Counted from the first letter of the stretch, positions 7,982 through 16,545 are shown. The stretch is 64,000 nt of DNA from Planctomycetales bacterium 71-10 (GCA_001898385.1 MKTT01000085.1:47531-111530), one strand, 5' to 3'. Made by a program: numbers and translations. The notes: a model not told the origin generated them from the letters alone.

Positions 7982-9464
7982 CCCGGCCCGGCTGCGGGAC
8001 CTCGACGGCGGCCGGCTCGCCGACGCCGACGCCGACGCGCTGGGGCGCCACCTCGACGCCTGCGCCCCCTGCCGCGACGAGCTGGACCGCATCGCCCGCA
8101 CCGACCCTTGCCTCGCCGCCGTGCGCCGCGAGGCCGGCGACGACCCCGACGAGGACGACGAGCCCCCCGTCGGCCCCGAGCCGCTCGACTTCCTCGCGCC
8201 GTCCGACTGGCCCGACTCGATGGGACGGCTGGGGACGTACGAGGTGAAGGGCGTGCTCGGCCGCGGCGGGATGGGCGTGGTGCTGAAGGCCCACGACCCG
8301 GCGCTGGGGCGGAACGTGGCGATCAAGGTGCTGTCGGCCCCGCTGGCGACGTGCGGGGCGTCGCGGAAGCGGTTCCTCCGCGAGGCCCGCGCGGCGGCGG
8401 CCGTGGTGCACGAGCACGTCGTCTCGGTCTTCGCCGTCGTGGAGTCGGCCGGGCTGCCGTTCCTGGTGATGGAGTACGTCCCCGGCCGCTCGCTCCAGGA
8501 GCGCATCGACCGCTTCGGCCCGCTCGGCCTGGCGGAAGTCCTGCGCATCGGCCGCCAGACGGCCGCCGGGCTGGCCGCGGCGCACGCCCAGGGGATCGTC
8601 CACCGCGACGTCAAGCCGGCGAACATCCTCCTCGAAGACGGCGTGGAGCGCGTCCGCCTGACCGACTTCGGCCTCGCCCGCGCGGTGGCCGACGCCGCCG
8701 TCACCCGCTCCGGCGTCATCGCCGGCACGCCCCACTACATGGCCCCCGAGCAGGCGTCCGGCGCGAGCGTCGACCACCGGGCCGACCTGTTCAGCCTGGG
8801 GAGCACGCTGTACGCCGCGCTCGCCGGCCGTCCCCCGTTCCGCGCCGAGACCCCGCTGGGGGTCCTCCGGCGCGTCTGCGACGACCGCCACCGCCCGCTC
8901 CGCGAGGCCAACCCCGACGTCCCCGCCTGGCTGGAATCGACCGTCGACCGCCTGCTCTCCAAGGACCCCGCCGGCCGCTTCGCCTCGGCCGACGACGTCG
9001 CCGACCTCCTCGGCCGCTGCCTGGCCCACGTCCAGCAGCCGCTGGCCGTCCCGCTCCCCGCCGAGCTGGCCCGGCCCGAGGCCCGCCGCCGTCGCCTCCG
9101 CCGCCTGCTGATCGCGCTGGGAGTCCTGGCGATCCCCGCGGCTTACGTCTCGTGGGCGTCGATGCGACCCCGGCCCGCAATGCACCTGGCGGTGCCGACG
9201 GCGGCACCGCTTGAAGTGGAGGCGGTCGCGGCGGAACCGTCGACGGCCCTCGCTCCGACCCCTTCGCCGTCGTCCCGCCCCTCGCCCCCCTGGCCCGAGA
9301 ACGACGCCATCCCCGCCCTGCTCCGCGAGGCCCGCGCGGAGGCCGAGCGGTTGGAGGCGGCCGGCGCGTCGAGCCGGGACGAGTCGCCGCGGCGCCTCGC
9401 GCAGATCGAAGACCTGGCCCGCGACCTGGATTCGCTGGAACGCTCGTTCGCCTCGCCCCGATGA
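7962..9464 (+). CDS. Anti-sigma zinc-finger / Ser-Thr protein kinase fusion, membrane-anchored
   Basis: 500 aa. Residues 1-50 carry an H-x3-C-x2-C motif (H30, C34, C37: HLDACAPC) like zinc-binding anti-sigma domains. A PknB-type kinase domain spans about 93-350, with P-loop GRGGMGVV (about 100-107), catalytic HRDVKPANILL (about 214-224), DFGLAR and APEQ. A single transmembrane helix (LLIALGVLAIPAAYVSWA, about 383-400) follows, then an acidic, Ala/Glu-rich probably extracytoplasmic tail with coiled-coil character. The start lies inside the sigma gene, so the two are translationally coupled. The likely role is to hold or phosphorylate the sigma factor in response to an envelope signal. That role is inference; family members are known as kinases. 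Confidence 0.85.
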   Translation: MTPTSCDPARLRDLDGGRLADADADALGRHLDACAPCRDELDRIARTDPCLAAVRREAGDDPDEDDEPPVGPEPLDFLAPSDWPDSMGRLGTYEVKGVLGRGGMGVVLKAHDPALGRNVAIKVLSAPLATCGASRKRFLREARAAAAVVHEHVVSVFAVVESAGLPFLVMEYVPGRSLQERIDRFGPLGLAEVLRIGRQTAAGLAAAHAQGIVHRDVKPANILLEDGVERVRLTDFGLARAVADAAVTRSGVIAGTPHYMAPEQASGASVDHRADLFSLGSTLYAALAGRPPFRAETPLGVLRRVCDDRHRPLREANPDVPAWLESTVDRLLSKDPAGRFASADDVADLLGRCLAHVQQPLAVPLPAELARPEARRRRLRRLLIALGVLAIPAAYVSWASMRPRPAMHLAVPTAAPLEVEAVAAEPSTALAPTPSPSSRPSPPWPENDAIPALLREARAEAERLEAAGASSRDESPRRLAQIEDLARDLDSLERSFASPR

Positions 9465-9495
9465 ACCGACCCGACCTCGAACCGGAGACGTCGTC

Positions 9496-10548
9496 ATGAA
9501 GTGGAAATACGCCGCCGCCGCGGCAGCCGTCGGTGCCCTGGCCGTGATGGGAGTGGCCCGGGCCCGGGTTTCCGAGGCCGCCCGCCAGGCCGAGAGGGTG
9601 CGAGCGATGATGACCGCCCTGGAACGGGGCCTCAACGATCGGCCGGACGAGATGACCCGGCCCGATCTTCATGCCCCCGCGGGCGACGTCTTCGCGGAGG
9701 CGGCCGGGACCCGGCTCGACCCGTTCTTCGCGCCGGCCGAGCCCCCGCAGGAAGCGTCGACGCCCGCGCCCGCGGACTCACCGCCGATGGACCCTGCGCA
9801 GGCGGCCGATGCGCCGCCACCCCTCCCAGGATCCTCGGCCGCCCCGGAGGACGCGCCGGGGCGGCCGGCATCTGCGGACGAAGCGCCGTCACCCCTCCCG
9901 GGGGCCGAGGACAGCCCATCCCTACCCTCCCCGACCGTCGTGCCGGGGGCCCCACCTGACGCTCGGCCCATGCAGCGGGTCCAGGAATCACCGACGGTGC
10001 TCGAAGCCCAGCCCGGAAGACTTGACGATCTCCCCCCGTTGCGCCCGGATAACATCCCGGCGGACGACCTCGAACCGTTCCCGTCCCGCAAGGCCCGACC
10101 CGTCGGTCGCATGCGGGCCCCCAGTCCCGCACGGGTGCCCAGGCCCGGCGAGGCCCTGCCCGGCATCGCCCGGCCGGCGTCCGGCGTCCGAGCGCCCTCC
10201 CCCTTCGAGGAGGATCCGCAACCCGTCTCGCCAACCCCCGGCGACGGCCCGACCGACGATCAGGCCCGGTCGCTCGTCCGACGCCTCGTCCAGGCCGAGT
10301 TGCTCGGGACCAGTCCCGAGACGGCACCGGACTCGGCGACGTTGGAAGATCTGGCGAACCTGCTGAAGGTCCATCTCACCAGCGAGTTCATCAACCGTCA
10401 GCGCCGCTACGCCGCCGAGGTCGACGCCCTGGAGGGGCGGGTGAAGAAGCTGCGGGAGATGATCCAGAGGCGCGAGGAGAACCGGGACCAGATCATCGAT
10501 CGTCGCATCCAGCAGCTCAAGGTCGAGGCCCAGGGCATGGGCTGGTGA
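9496..10548 (+). CDS. Exported or membrane-anchored proline-rich protein with C-terminal coiled coil
   Basis: 350 aa. An N-terminal hydrophobic segment (YAAAAAAVGALAVMGVARA) could be a signal or anchor. The middle of about residues 60-260 is low-complexity and rich in Pro, Ala, Asp and Ser. The last 90 residues look helical and coiled (FINRQRRYAAEVDALEGRVKKLREMIQRREENRDQII). It lies 31 bp after the sigma/kinase pair in the same direction, so it may be the third gene of that operon and could be an envelope partner of the kinase tail. Family not recognised. The ATG at 9496 was chosen because it precedes the hydrophobic segment directly. Confidence 0.7.
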   Translation: MKWKYAAAAAAVGALAVMGVARARVSEAARQAERVRAMMTALERGLNDRPDEMTRPDLHAPAGDVFAEAAGTRLDPFFAPAEPPQEASTPAPADSPPMDPAQAADAPPPLPGSSAAPEDAPGRPASADEAPSPLPGAEDSPSLPSPTVVPGAPPDARPMQRVQESPTVLEAQPGRLDDLPPLRPDNIPADDLEPFPSRKARPVGRMRAPSPARVPRPGEALPGIARPASGVRAPSPFEEDPQPVSPTPGDGPTDDQARSLVRRLVQAELLGTSPETAPDSATLEDLANLLKVHLTSEFINRQRRYAAEVDALEGRVKKLREMIQRREENRDQIIDRRIQQLKVEAQGMGW

Positions 10549-10573
10549 GCCCCGGACCGCGATCACCCCGGCC

Positions 10574-11044
10574 TCACGCCTCGACGGCCATCTCGATCCG
10601 GGAGGCGTCGAGGCCGGGGAGGACCACCATGCCGCCGGCGAGCATGTCCCAGTACTGGGCGAACCGCACGTCGACGCGGAGCAGGACGAGTTCGGGGTCG
10701 TCGAGCCCCTGGGCGAACCACATCCGATACGCGGGGTTCCACAGCTCCCTGGCCTTCTCGGGATCGCGGACGACGGTCGCCTTGCCGGAGAGCGAGACGT
10801 AGCGGTGGTCCTCCGGCGAGGCGTAAGCCAGGTTCACGTCGGAGTCGTCGCGGATCTCGTCCACCTTGGGCGACGAGGCCCGGGCGAAGAACCAGAGCGA
10901 ACCGTCGAAGTCGGCCTCCTGGGTCGCCATCGGCCGGCTGTGGAGGCTGCCGTCCGGGGCGACGGTCGTGAGCATCGCGACCTTGATCCCGCGGATCATC
11001 ATCGCCACCTTCCGGGCCGCGTCTTCGGGCTTCATGCTGTCCAT
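10574..11044 (-). CDS. Pyridoxamine 5'-phosphate oxidase-like general stress protein
   Basis: 156 aa, soluble. The split-barrel flavin-binding fold is shown by KVAMLTTVAPDGSLHSRPMATQEADFDGSLWFFARASSPKV and by NLAYASPEDHRYVSLSGKATVVRDPEKARELW, which match the general stress protein 26-like branch of the PNPOx superfamily. Such proteins bind FMN or F420 and are stress-induced; no substrate can be assigned. The start at 11044 has GGGAGG upstream. The gene is divergent from the small DUF2892-like gene at 11250, sharing a 205-bp intergenic space. Confidence 0.85.
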   Translation of the reverse strand: MDSMKPEDAARKVAMMIRGIKVAMLTTVAPDGSLHSRPMATQEADFDGSLWFFARASSPKVDEIRDDSDVNLAYASPEDHRYVSLSGKATVVRDPEKARELWNPAYRMWFAQGLDDPELVLLRVDVRFAQYWDMLAGGMVVLPGLDASRIEMAVEA

Positions 11045-11249
11045 GGCGTCCTCCCGGTCCCCATCCGCCCCGGGCCGAAACGGCCGCCGGGGCCGGGGAC
11101 CTTCTCGCCTCGACGTCCAACGCAACCGGCGTTCCGTTCGCCGGCCCGCGCGCCGCGGCCGGGGATTTGCATCCCTCCCCGGAGACGCCCGGCGCCGACG
11201 CGCCGGGGACTCCAGGCCGCTCGGACGACAGGATCGGGAGCCCGAAACC

Positions 11250-11603
11250 ATGGCGCAGGACACCGTGAACCACCGCAGGCCGCACCAGGACCAGGAGCAG
11301 GCCCCGCTGAAGGAGTCGTGCGCGATGCACGACCGGGGGGGCCTGCGGGCCATGCTCGGCGACCATCACGACGTCAACGTGGGGGACGTGGAACGCGTCC
11401 TCTCCGTCATGGGCGGCGGCCTTCTCACCGTCTTCGGGGCGGCGCGGGGCGGCCTGACGGGCCTGGGCCTCGCCGTCCTAGGCGGCAGCCTCCTCTACCG
11501 CGGCGTGACCGGCCACTGCGAGGCGTACCACTCCCTCGGCATCGACACCTCGGACAGCGCCGACACCCCCGTCGCCTCCGACCTCGGCCGCGCCCACTCC
11601 TGA
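11250..11603 (+). CDS. Small DUF2892-like membrane protein
   Basis: 117 aa. A hydrophilic N-terminus of about 40 residues is followed by VNVGDVERVLSVMGGGLLTVFGAARGGLTGLGLAVLGGSLLYRGVTGHCEAY, two short glycine-rich transmembrane helices. This matches the DUF2892/YgaP-type membrane domain (INVGxxERxxxxxxG...YRGxTGxC). The motif including the final TGHC is typical. GGGAG lies 9 bases before the ATG at 11250. Function in this family is not established; members are found with stress or redox proteins, consistent with the divergent PNPOx-like neighbour. Confidence 0.78.
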   Translation: MAQDTVNHRRPHQDQEQAPLKESCAMHDRGGLRAMLGDHHDVNVGDVERVLSVMGGGLLTVFGAARGGLTGLGLAVLGGSLLYRGVTGHCEAYHSLGIDTSDSADTPVASDLGRAHS

Positions 11604-11692
11604 CCCGCCCCCGCGTCGCCCGGGCCCTCCGCCCGGGCGATGCACTTTCCTATAAATCCTATCGAAAAATCAGGAAACAAACAGCCTCCCGC

Positions 11693-11721
11693 TTGTGCGG
11701 CCGTCCGGACGCGCCTAGGAT
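11693..11721 (+). promoter_or_regulatory. Candidate promoter for the 11825 gene
   Basis: TTGTGC (11693-11698), 17-bp spacer, TAGGAT (11716-11721). The spacer is very similar to that of the promoter at 12236-12264. The AT-rich patch at about 11641-11690 lies just upstream, where an UP-type element would sit. Confidence 0.45.
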
Positions 11722-11824
11722 TGGGGCGAGTCCACGGGGTTTCCGCGACGACCGCCCCCGCCCCGGAGGTCGGGGCGAGGGGGCCGACGCCCCCGGGATC
11801 CTGCCGATAGGGATGGAGAATCGA

Positions 11825-12202
11825 ATGGCGAGCACGCGTGGTTTGGTCCGCGTGGGGGCGGCGCTGGCGACGGCGCTGGCGGTCGTGATGGGGTCGGCGT
11901 TCGCGGACGAGATCTTCGGGGTCATCACGAAGGTCGACCCGGCGGCGAGGAAGATCACGGTCGTCGAGAAGAAGACCGACAAGGAGAGCGTCCTGGAGGT
12001 GGCCGACGACGCCCTGTTCGTCACGCCGAAGGACGAGGCCGGTTCGAAGGTCGACCTGAAGAAGCTGGAGGACCGGATCGCCAAGGCGAAGGAGAGAAAC
12101 GCCAACTCCAAGGGGATCACGGCCAAGGTCACCCACGACGGCGGCAAGGTCTCGAAGATCGAGGCCGTCGCCAAGAAGAAGGCCGCCGCCCCGGCCGAGT
12201 GA
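11825..12202 (+). CDS. Small secreted lysine-rich hypothetical protein
   Basis: 125 aa with a clear signal peptide (LVRVGAALATALAVVMGSAFA). The mature part starts DEIFGVITKVDPAARKITVVEKKTD, which reads like an OB-like strand pair, and is rich in Lys and Glu, ending KKKAAAPAE. No family recognised. The ATG at 11825 is preferred over an in-frame ATG at 11813 because GGAG (11815-11818) then sits at the right distance. It has its own candidate promoter. The 5' untranslated region would be about 95 bases. Confidence 0.72.
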   Translation: MASTRGLVRVGAALATALAVVMGSAFADEIFGVITKVDPAARKITVVEKKTDKESVLEVADDALFVTPKDEAGSKVDLKKLEDRIAKAKERNANSKGITAKVTHDGGKVSKIEAVAKKKAAAPAE

Positions 12203-12235
12203 CGCCCCCCCGCCCCCCCGACCGGCGTCAAAGTC

Positions 12236-12264
12236 TTGCGTCGCCGGTCGGGACCCGCTAGGGT
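12236..12264 (+). promoter_or_regulatory. Candidate promoter for the receiver-HATPase gene
   Basis: TTGCGT (12236-12241), 17-bp spacer, TAGGGT (12259-12264). It would give a leader of about 270 bases before ATG 12541. The 12265-12540 stretch otherwise shows no separate gene, so the leader may be regulatory or the protein may start differently. Confidence 0.4.
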
Positions 12265-12540
12265 CGTGTGCGGATGGTGTCCCGAGAGCCGGGGAGATCC
12301 CGCCACGATGCCGGCCGACCTGTCACGTCCGCGACCCGAGGCCCCGCCTCGCCGCCCGATCTCGGCCCGGGGGAGACTGGAATCGCGCGCCCGCGCGGCA
12401 TACCATTCGTTGGGGGAAGGGCCGATCCGGGCGGGAGTTCCGTGCGAGCCGCCGGATCGGTCGCGACCCGACGCCACGCCGTTCGCCGCCCCCCGGGGGC
12501 GCGACGGGCGGCCCCGCGCCGTCGTGGAGCGACCAGCGAC

Positions 12541-13473
12541 ATGAACCTCACGGGCGACATCGCGGCGGCCGGGACGATCGCGAGGGGCGGCCTCGCCGGG
12601 GCGCGGACCACGGGGACCTCGAAGATGGCGACCGCCTTGATCGTGGAGGACCACCCGGAGCAGGCCCGCCTCGTCGAGAAGATCCTCGGCCTCCGCGGGT
12701 ACAGCGCCGTGCTCGCCGAGGACGGCGAGACGGGCCTCCGCCTGGCCCGGCAGCACCAGCCCGACGTCGTCCTACTCGACCTGATGCTGCCGGACGTCAA
12801 CGGCTTCGACGTCTGCCGCCGGCTCCGCAGCGACCGGGCGACCATGCTCATCCCGGTGGTGATGCTCACCGCCCTGGACGACCGTCAGCACCAGGTGCAC
12901 GGCTTCCGCGTCGGTGCCAACGCCTACCTGACCAAGCCCTACGGCGTCGAGGAGCTGTTCGAGGCCGTCGCCGCCGCCCGCGCCTGGCGCGAGAGCATGC
13001 AGGACCGCGCCCTCCAGGGGGAGATCCACGTCGAGCTGGACAGCGAGATCACCCTGCTGAAGGACCTGAACGACTTCCTGATGAACGTCTGCCGGGCGAC
13101 GCCGCTTTCGAACGACCAGGTCATGCAGATCCGCCAGGCCGTGATGGAGATGGCCCAGAACGCCATCGAGTGGGGCAACGAGCACCGGACCGACCGGCTG
13201 GTGGAGATCACCTACCGCGTCCATCGCGACGGCCTGGAGATCGTGATCCGGGACCAGGGCCGCGGCTTCGACCGCGAGTCGATCCCCCACGCCGCGGCCC
13301 CCGACGACCCGTTCTCGCACCTGGACGTCCGCGACAAGCTGGGCCTGCGGGCCGGGGGCTTCGGGATGCTGATCTGCCAGGGGATGGTCGACGAGATGAG
13401 GTATAATCGCGAGGGGAACGAGGTGACGCTGCTGAAGCGATTCCCGGGCCCCGAGACGGGCCCCGACGCCTGA
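12541..13473 (+). CDS. Response-regulator receiver fused to an RsbW-type HATPase
   Basis: 310 aa. A CheY-like receiver (about residues 30-150) has the acidic pocket LIVEDH, phospho-acceptor Asp in VVLLDLMLPDVNGFD, Thr in VMLTALDD and Lys in AYLTKPYG. About residues 180-300 form an ATPase of the RsbW/SpoIIAB-like HATPase_c_2 class (MEMAQNAIEWGNEH N-box, VIRDQGRGFD G1 box, GFGMLICQGMVDEM). No HisKA domain is present, so it is probably a phosphorylation-controlled anti-sigma or partner-switching protein rather than a sensor kinase. The start is uncertain: ATG 12541, or 12625 immediately before the receiver. The neighbouring hybrid kinase 50 bp downstream is the likely partner. Confidence 0.83.
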   Translation: MNLTGDIAAAGTIARGGLAGARTTGTSKMATALIVEDHPEQARLVEKILGLRGYSAVLAEDGETGLRLARQHQPDVVLLDLMLPDVNGFDVCRRLRSDRATMLIPVVMLTALDDRQHQVHGFRVGANAYLTKPYGVEELFEAVAAARAWRESMQDRALQGEIHVELDSEITLLKDLNDFLMNVCRATPLSNDQVMQIRQAVMEMAQNAIEWGNEHRTDRLVEITYRVHRDGLEIVIRDQGRGFDRESIPHAAAPDDPFSHLDVRDKLGLRAGGFGMLICQGMVDEMRYNREGNEVTLLKRFPGPETGPDA

Positions 13474-13523
13474 CCGACGGCCGCCGGGACGCTCGCGCGC
13501 CGCCCCCCCGGAGAGCAACGCCG

Positions 13524-14768
13524 GTGGTCACGACCCCGACACGCCCCGAGCCCGCGACGGCCCCCGTCCCCGTCGGGGCCGGGACGCCCGGCCCGCGCGC
13601 CCGCCGCAAGCCCGTCGTGCTCGTCGTCGACGACGACGACGAGGTGCGCCGCTCGGTCCACGACCTGCTCCGCGTCGAGTTCCAGGTCGTCGCCAGGGGC
13701 TCGGGTGCCGAGGCCCTGGAATACCTGGCCTCCGACGCCGACGTGGCCGCGATCCTCTCCGACCAGCGCATGCCCGGTATGACGGGCGTCGAGCTGCTGC
13801 GACGGGCCGCCGGGATCCGCCCCGAGGCCACCCGGCTGCTGTTCACGGCCTACGCCGACGTGCGCACGGTCGTCGACGCCATCAACGAGGGGCACGTCTT
13901 CCGCTACATCGCGAAGCCGTGGGACCCCGCCGAGATGCAGGCCCTCATCCGCCAGGCCGTCGAGCGGCACGGGCTGATCGTCGAGAAGAACCGGCTCGTC
14001 GCCGAGTTGCAGGCGGCCAACGCCCGGCTCCGCGAGGCCGACCGGCTCAAGGGGGCGTTCCTGGAGGTCGCCAGCCACGAGCTGAACACGCCCGTCACGG
14101 TGGTCAAGGGCCTGGCCGACCTCTGGAAGATGTCGCAGGGCCCGACCGCCACGCCCGCCGAGGTCGACTGGGTCGACCGCATCCACGCCGCCGCCGTCCG
14201 CCTGGCGAAGACGGTCGAGCGCATGCTCAAGCTGATCCACGCCCGGGACTTCGCCCGGGCCCTCGCCGTCGCCCCCGTCGAGATCCCCCCGCTGATCGCC
14301 GAGGCCGTCGACGTCCTGGCCCCCTACCTGGAGAAGCGCGACCAGCGCGTCGAGGTCGCCGCGGATCCCGGCCTGGGGGCCGTCGAGTGCGACGCCGAGA
14401 AGGTCCACGACGTCCTGGTCAACCTGCTGGCCAACGCCGTCAAGTTCACGCCCGACGGCATGGCCATCCGCGTCGAGGCCGGCGAGGACCCCGCGGACCC
14501 CGGCTCGGTCCGGATCGCCGTCCGCGACCGCGGCGAGGGGGTGGCCCCCGCCGACCGTCGCTTCCTCTTCGAACCCTTCTTCACCGGCTTCGACACCCTC
14601 CACCACTCGTCGGGCGACTACCAGTTCGGCAAGCGCGGCATGGGCCTGGGCCTCTGCCTCGTCAAGACGTTCGTCGAGCTGCACGGCGGCCGGGTCGAGG
14701 CCTACTGCCCCACCGACGGCGAGGGCGGCTCCGTCTTCGCCTTCACCCTCCCCCGCCGACGCCCCTGA
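13524..14768 (+). CDS. Hybrid receiver-histidine kinase
   Basis: 414 aa, no membrane segment. An N-terminal receiver (about 30-145) has VLVVDDDDEVR, phospho-Asp in AILSDQRMPG and Lys in RYIAKPWD; this form is close to the RpfG/HD-GYP-associated receivers. A short coiled linker (ELQAANARLREADRLKGAFLEVASHELNTP) leads into HisKA with phospho-His in SHELNTPV. HATPase_c follows, with VLVNLLANAVKF, DRGEGV and GMGLGLCLVKTFVELHGG. Reversed-order hybrids like this are usually cytoplasmic and act on a partner. The GTG start at 13524 has GGAGAG upstream. It probably forms one signalling unit with the preceding receiver-HATPase gene. Confidence 0.88.
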   Translation: MVTTPTRPEPATAPVPVGAGTPGPRARRKPVVLVVDDDDEVRRSVHDLLRVEFQVVARGSGAEALEYLASDADVAAILSDQRMPGMTGVELLRRAAGIRPEATRLLFTAYADVRTVVDAINEGHVFRYIAKPWDPAEMQALIRQAVERHGLIVEKNRLVAELQAANARLREADRLKGAFLEVASHELNTPVTVVKGLADLWKMSQGPTATPAEVDWVDRIHAAAVRLAKTVERMLKLIHARDFARALAVAPVEIPPLIAEAVDVLAPYLEKRDQRVEVAADPGLGAVECDAEKVHDVLVNLLANAVKFTPDGMAIRVEAGEDPADPGSVRIAVRDRGEGVAPADRRFLFEPFFTGFDTLHHSSGDYQFGKRGMGLGLCLVKTFVELHGGRVEAYCPTDGEGGSVFAFTLPRRRP

Positions 14769-14802
14769 CGCTCCCCGCCTGCGACGCGGGAGGCCGGACG
14801 CT

Positions 14803-15222
14803 TCAGGGGCCGGCCAGCTCGTCGAGGAGGCGTCCCACCCGGGCGCGGATCTGATCGCGGATCGCGCGGACCTCGTCGATCGGCCGCCCCGCGGGATCGT
14901 CCAGGCCCCAGTCCTCCGCGACGTGGAGGCGGGCGGGGCAAGCGTCGGCCCCGACGCCGCAGCCCATCGTCACCACGCGGTCGGCCGAGGCCGCCGCCTC
15001 GGGCGTCAGGAGCTTGGGGCGATGGCCGTCCATCGCGATCCCCAGCTCGCGCATCACCGCGACGGCGACCGGATTGACCCGATCGCCGCCGACCGTACCG
15101 GCCGACGCCGCCTCGATCGCCAGGCCGCGCTCGCGGGCCAGGGCGTTGGCGAACGCCTCGGCCATCTGCGACCGCCCCGCATTGTGGACGCACACGAACA
15201 AGATCCGCCTCGGCGCGCTCAT
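14803..15222 (-). CDS. arsC: Arsenate reductase, low-molecular-weight phosphatase type
   Basis: 139 aa. The P-loop CVHNAGRSQ gives the CX5R active site (C11, R17), followed by MAEAFANALA. VVTMGCG and the downstream VAEDWGLDDPAGRPIDEVRAIRDQI match thioredoxin- or mycothiol-linked ArsC. It reduces arsenate to arsenite. It is the last gene of the arsR-arsM-arsC operon, starting 18 bp after the arsM stop. The ATG at 15222 is used; a GTG directly before it (15225) is also possible. Confidence 0.88.
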   Translation of the reverse strand: MSAPRRILFVCVHNAGRSQMAEAFANALARERGLAIEAASAGTVGGDRVNPVAVAVMRELGIAMDGHRPKLLTPEAAASADRVVTMGCGVGADACPARLHVAEDWGLDDPAGRPIDEVRAIRDQIRARVGRLLDELAGP

Positions 15223-15240
15223 CACGGCTCCCCGCCCCGA

Positions 15241-16116
15241 TCAGGGCTTGATCGCGTAGACCTGCACGCCGGCCGCGTACTCGTTGAGGTCGTAACAGGT
15301 CGCCAACTCGACGAACCCGCCGTGGACGTCGTTCCCCTCCGAAGGCATGCAACAGGGGGCGTCGACCACGCCGAGTGGCGAGTCCGCCGCGGGGCCCGCC
15401 GGGGCGCAGCAACCGGCCTGCCCCTCGACCAGGGCGTAGGCGTTGAGGTCCTTGCCGCCGTCCACGACCGCCACGTCGCGGAAGCCGGCCGCCTTCAGCC
15501 CGTCGACGTATGCGGCGATCGGCACGGCCCCGGCGATGCAGCCGACGTAGGCCATCGCGTCGGCCGCCAGCTCCGGCGGCAGCGGCTTCTTCAGGGCGAT
15601 GTCCGAGACCGCGACCCTCCCGCCGGGCCTCAGCACCCGCGCGATCTCGCGGAAGACGGCCGGCTTGTCGGTCGCCAGGTTGATGACGCAGTTCGAGATC
15701 ACGCAGTCGGCCGAAGCGTCGGGCAGCGGCAGGGCTTCGATCGTCCCCTCCAGGAACTCCACGTTCGACAGCCCCGCCCTCGCCGCGGCGGCCCGCGCCC
15801 GCCCCAGCATCTCCGGCGTCATGTCGATCCCGATCGCCCGGCCCGTCGGACCGACCTTCCGCGCCGCGAGGAACACGTCGAGCCCGCCCCCGGAGCCCAG
15901 GTCGACGACCACCTCGCCCGGCCGCAGCCCCGCCGTCGCCGTCGGATTCCCGCACGAGAGGCCCATGTTCGCCTCGGCCGGAATCGACGCCAGTTCCTCC
16001 GCCGTGTAGCCGAAGGCCTCGGCCACCGCCCGAACCCCGTCGTGTTCGCTCGACAGCCCCCCTCCACCGATCGCCCCGTACTTCTCCCGCACCAGGTCGC
16101 GGATCGCTTCGCTCAT
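15241..16116 (-). CDS. arsM: Arsenite S-adenosylmethionine methyltransferase
   Basis: 291 aa. The class I methyltransferase motif [20 protein letters not shown] is followed by GIDMTPEML and the ArsM-typical [34 protein letters not shown]. The N-terminus YGAIGGGG and NMGLSCGNP (Cys) also fit. The C-terminal region holds paired cysteines ([16 protein letters not shown]) able to bind As(III). It methylates arsenite to volatile methylarsenicals. Its start overlaps the arsR stop by 4 bp (ATGA), so it is translationally coupled. Confidence 0.92.
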   Translation of the reverse strand: MSEAIRDLVREKYGAIGGGGLSSEHDGVRAVAEAFGYTAEELASIPAEANMGLSCGNPTATAGLRPGEVVVDLGSGGGLDVFLAARKVGPTGRAIGIDMTPEMLGRARAAAARAGLSNVEFLEGTIEALPLPDASADCVISNCVINLATDKPAVFREIARVLRPGGRVAVSDIALKKPLPPELAADAMAYVGCIAGAVPIAAYVDGLKAAGFRDVAVVDGGKDLNAYALVEGQAGCCAPAGPAADSPLGVVDAPCCMPSEGNDVHGGFVELATCYDLNEYAAGVQVYAIKP

Positions 16117-16469
16117 CGCTCGTCCTCCATCAGGCACAGGGCCCGGTCCAGCAGCGGGGCGACGCAGGCGTTCGTCACCCGGTAGTACACGTTGTTCCCC
16201 TCCCGGCGCGACGTCGCCACGCCGGTGTCCGACAACCGCTGGAGCTGGTTCGACACCGCCTGCGGCCGCATCCCCAGCGCCTTCGCCATGTCGGTGACCG
16301 TCGACTCGCCGCCGCGGATCAGGTGGTGGAGCATCCGGATCCGCGTGTCGTTCGCCAGCACCTTGAACAGCGCCATCACCTTCACCGCCTCGACGAACGT
16401 CAGGAGCGGCCGATCCGCCAGCTCCGTCCGCGTCGAGCATGCGTCGCCCGTCGCCGTCTTCTTCGCCAT
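16113..16469 (-). CDS. arsR: ArsR-family transcriptional repressor
   Basis: 118 aa winged-helix regulator: [65 protein letters not shown] is the recognition helix-turn-helix and wing. A Cys near the N-terminus (DACSTRTE) and cysteines near the C-terminus ([16 protein letters not shown]) could bind As(III). The usual ELCVCDL motif in the alpha-3 helix is absent, so the metalloid site differs from the E. coli type. GGAGG lies upstream of the ATG at 16469. It represses the arsRMC operon from the palindrome at 16497-16516. Confidence 0.9.
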   Translation of the reverse strand: MAKKTATGDACSTRTELADRPLLTFVEAVKVMALFKVLANDTRIRMLHHLIRGGESTVTDMAKALGMRPQAVSNQLQRLSDTGVATSRREGNNVYYRVTNACVAPLLDRALCLMEDER

Positions 16470-16496
16470 GGGCCGCGGCCTCCTTTCAACTCCACA

Positions 16497-16524
16497 ATTA
16501 CACCATGTCGTGTATTCGTGTCAA
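16497..16524 (-). promoter_or_regulatory. arsRMC promoter with overlapping ArsR operator
   Basis: On the minus strand: TTGACA (16524-16519), 16-bp spacer, TGTAAT (16502-16497), 28 bp before the arsR ATG. An inverted repeat, ATTACAC (16497-16503) and GTGTATT (16510-16516), overlaps the -10 and the spacer, as expected for an ArsR-type operator that blocks polymerase. The region is AT-rich in a very GC-rich setting. Confidence 0.72.
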
Positions 16525-16545
16525 TAAGGACGCCGCGGTCCGGCG

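Noticed and set aside
12268..12540. N-terminal extension of the receiver-HATPase protein from 12268
   Set aside because: It begins right after the promoter's -10, reads as low-complexity Arg/Pro/Gly without domain similarity, and has no binding site.
13402..13407. Perfect TATAAT inside the receiver-HATPase gene
   Set aside because: The sequence encodes RYNRE in the protein. No -35 is seen at a useful distance, so promoter use is unlikely though not excluded.
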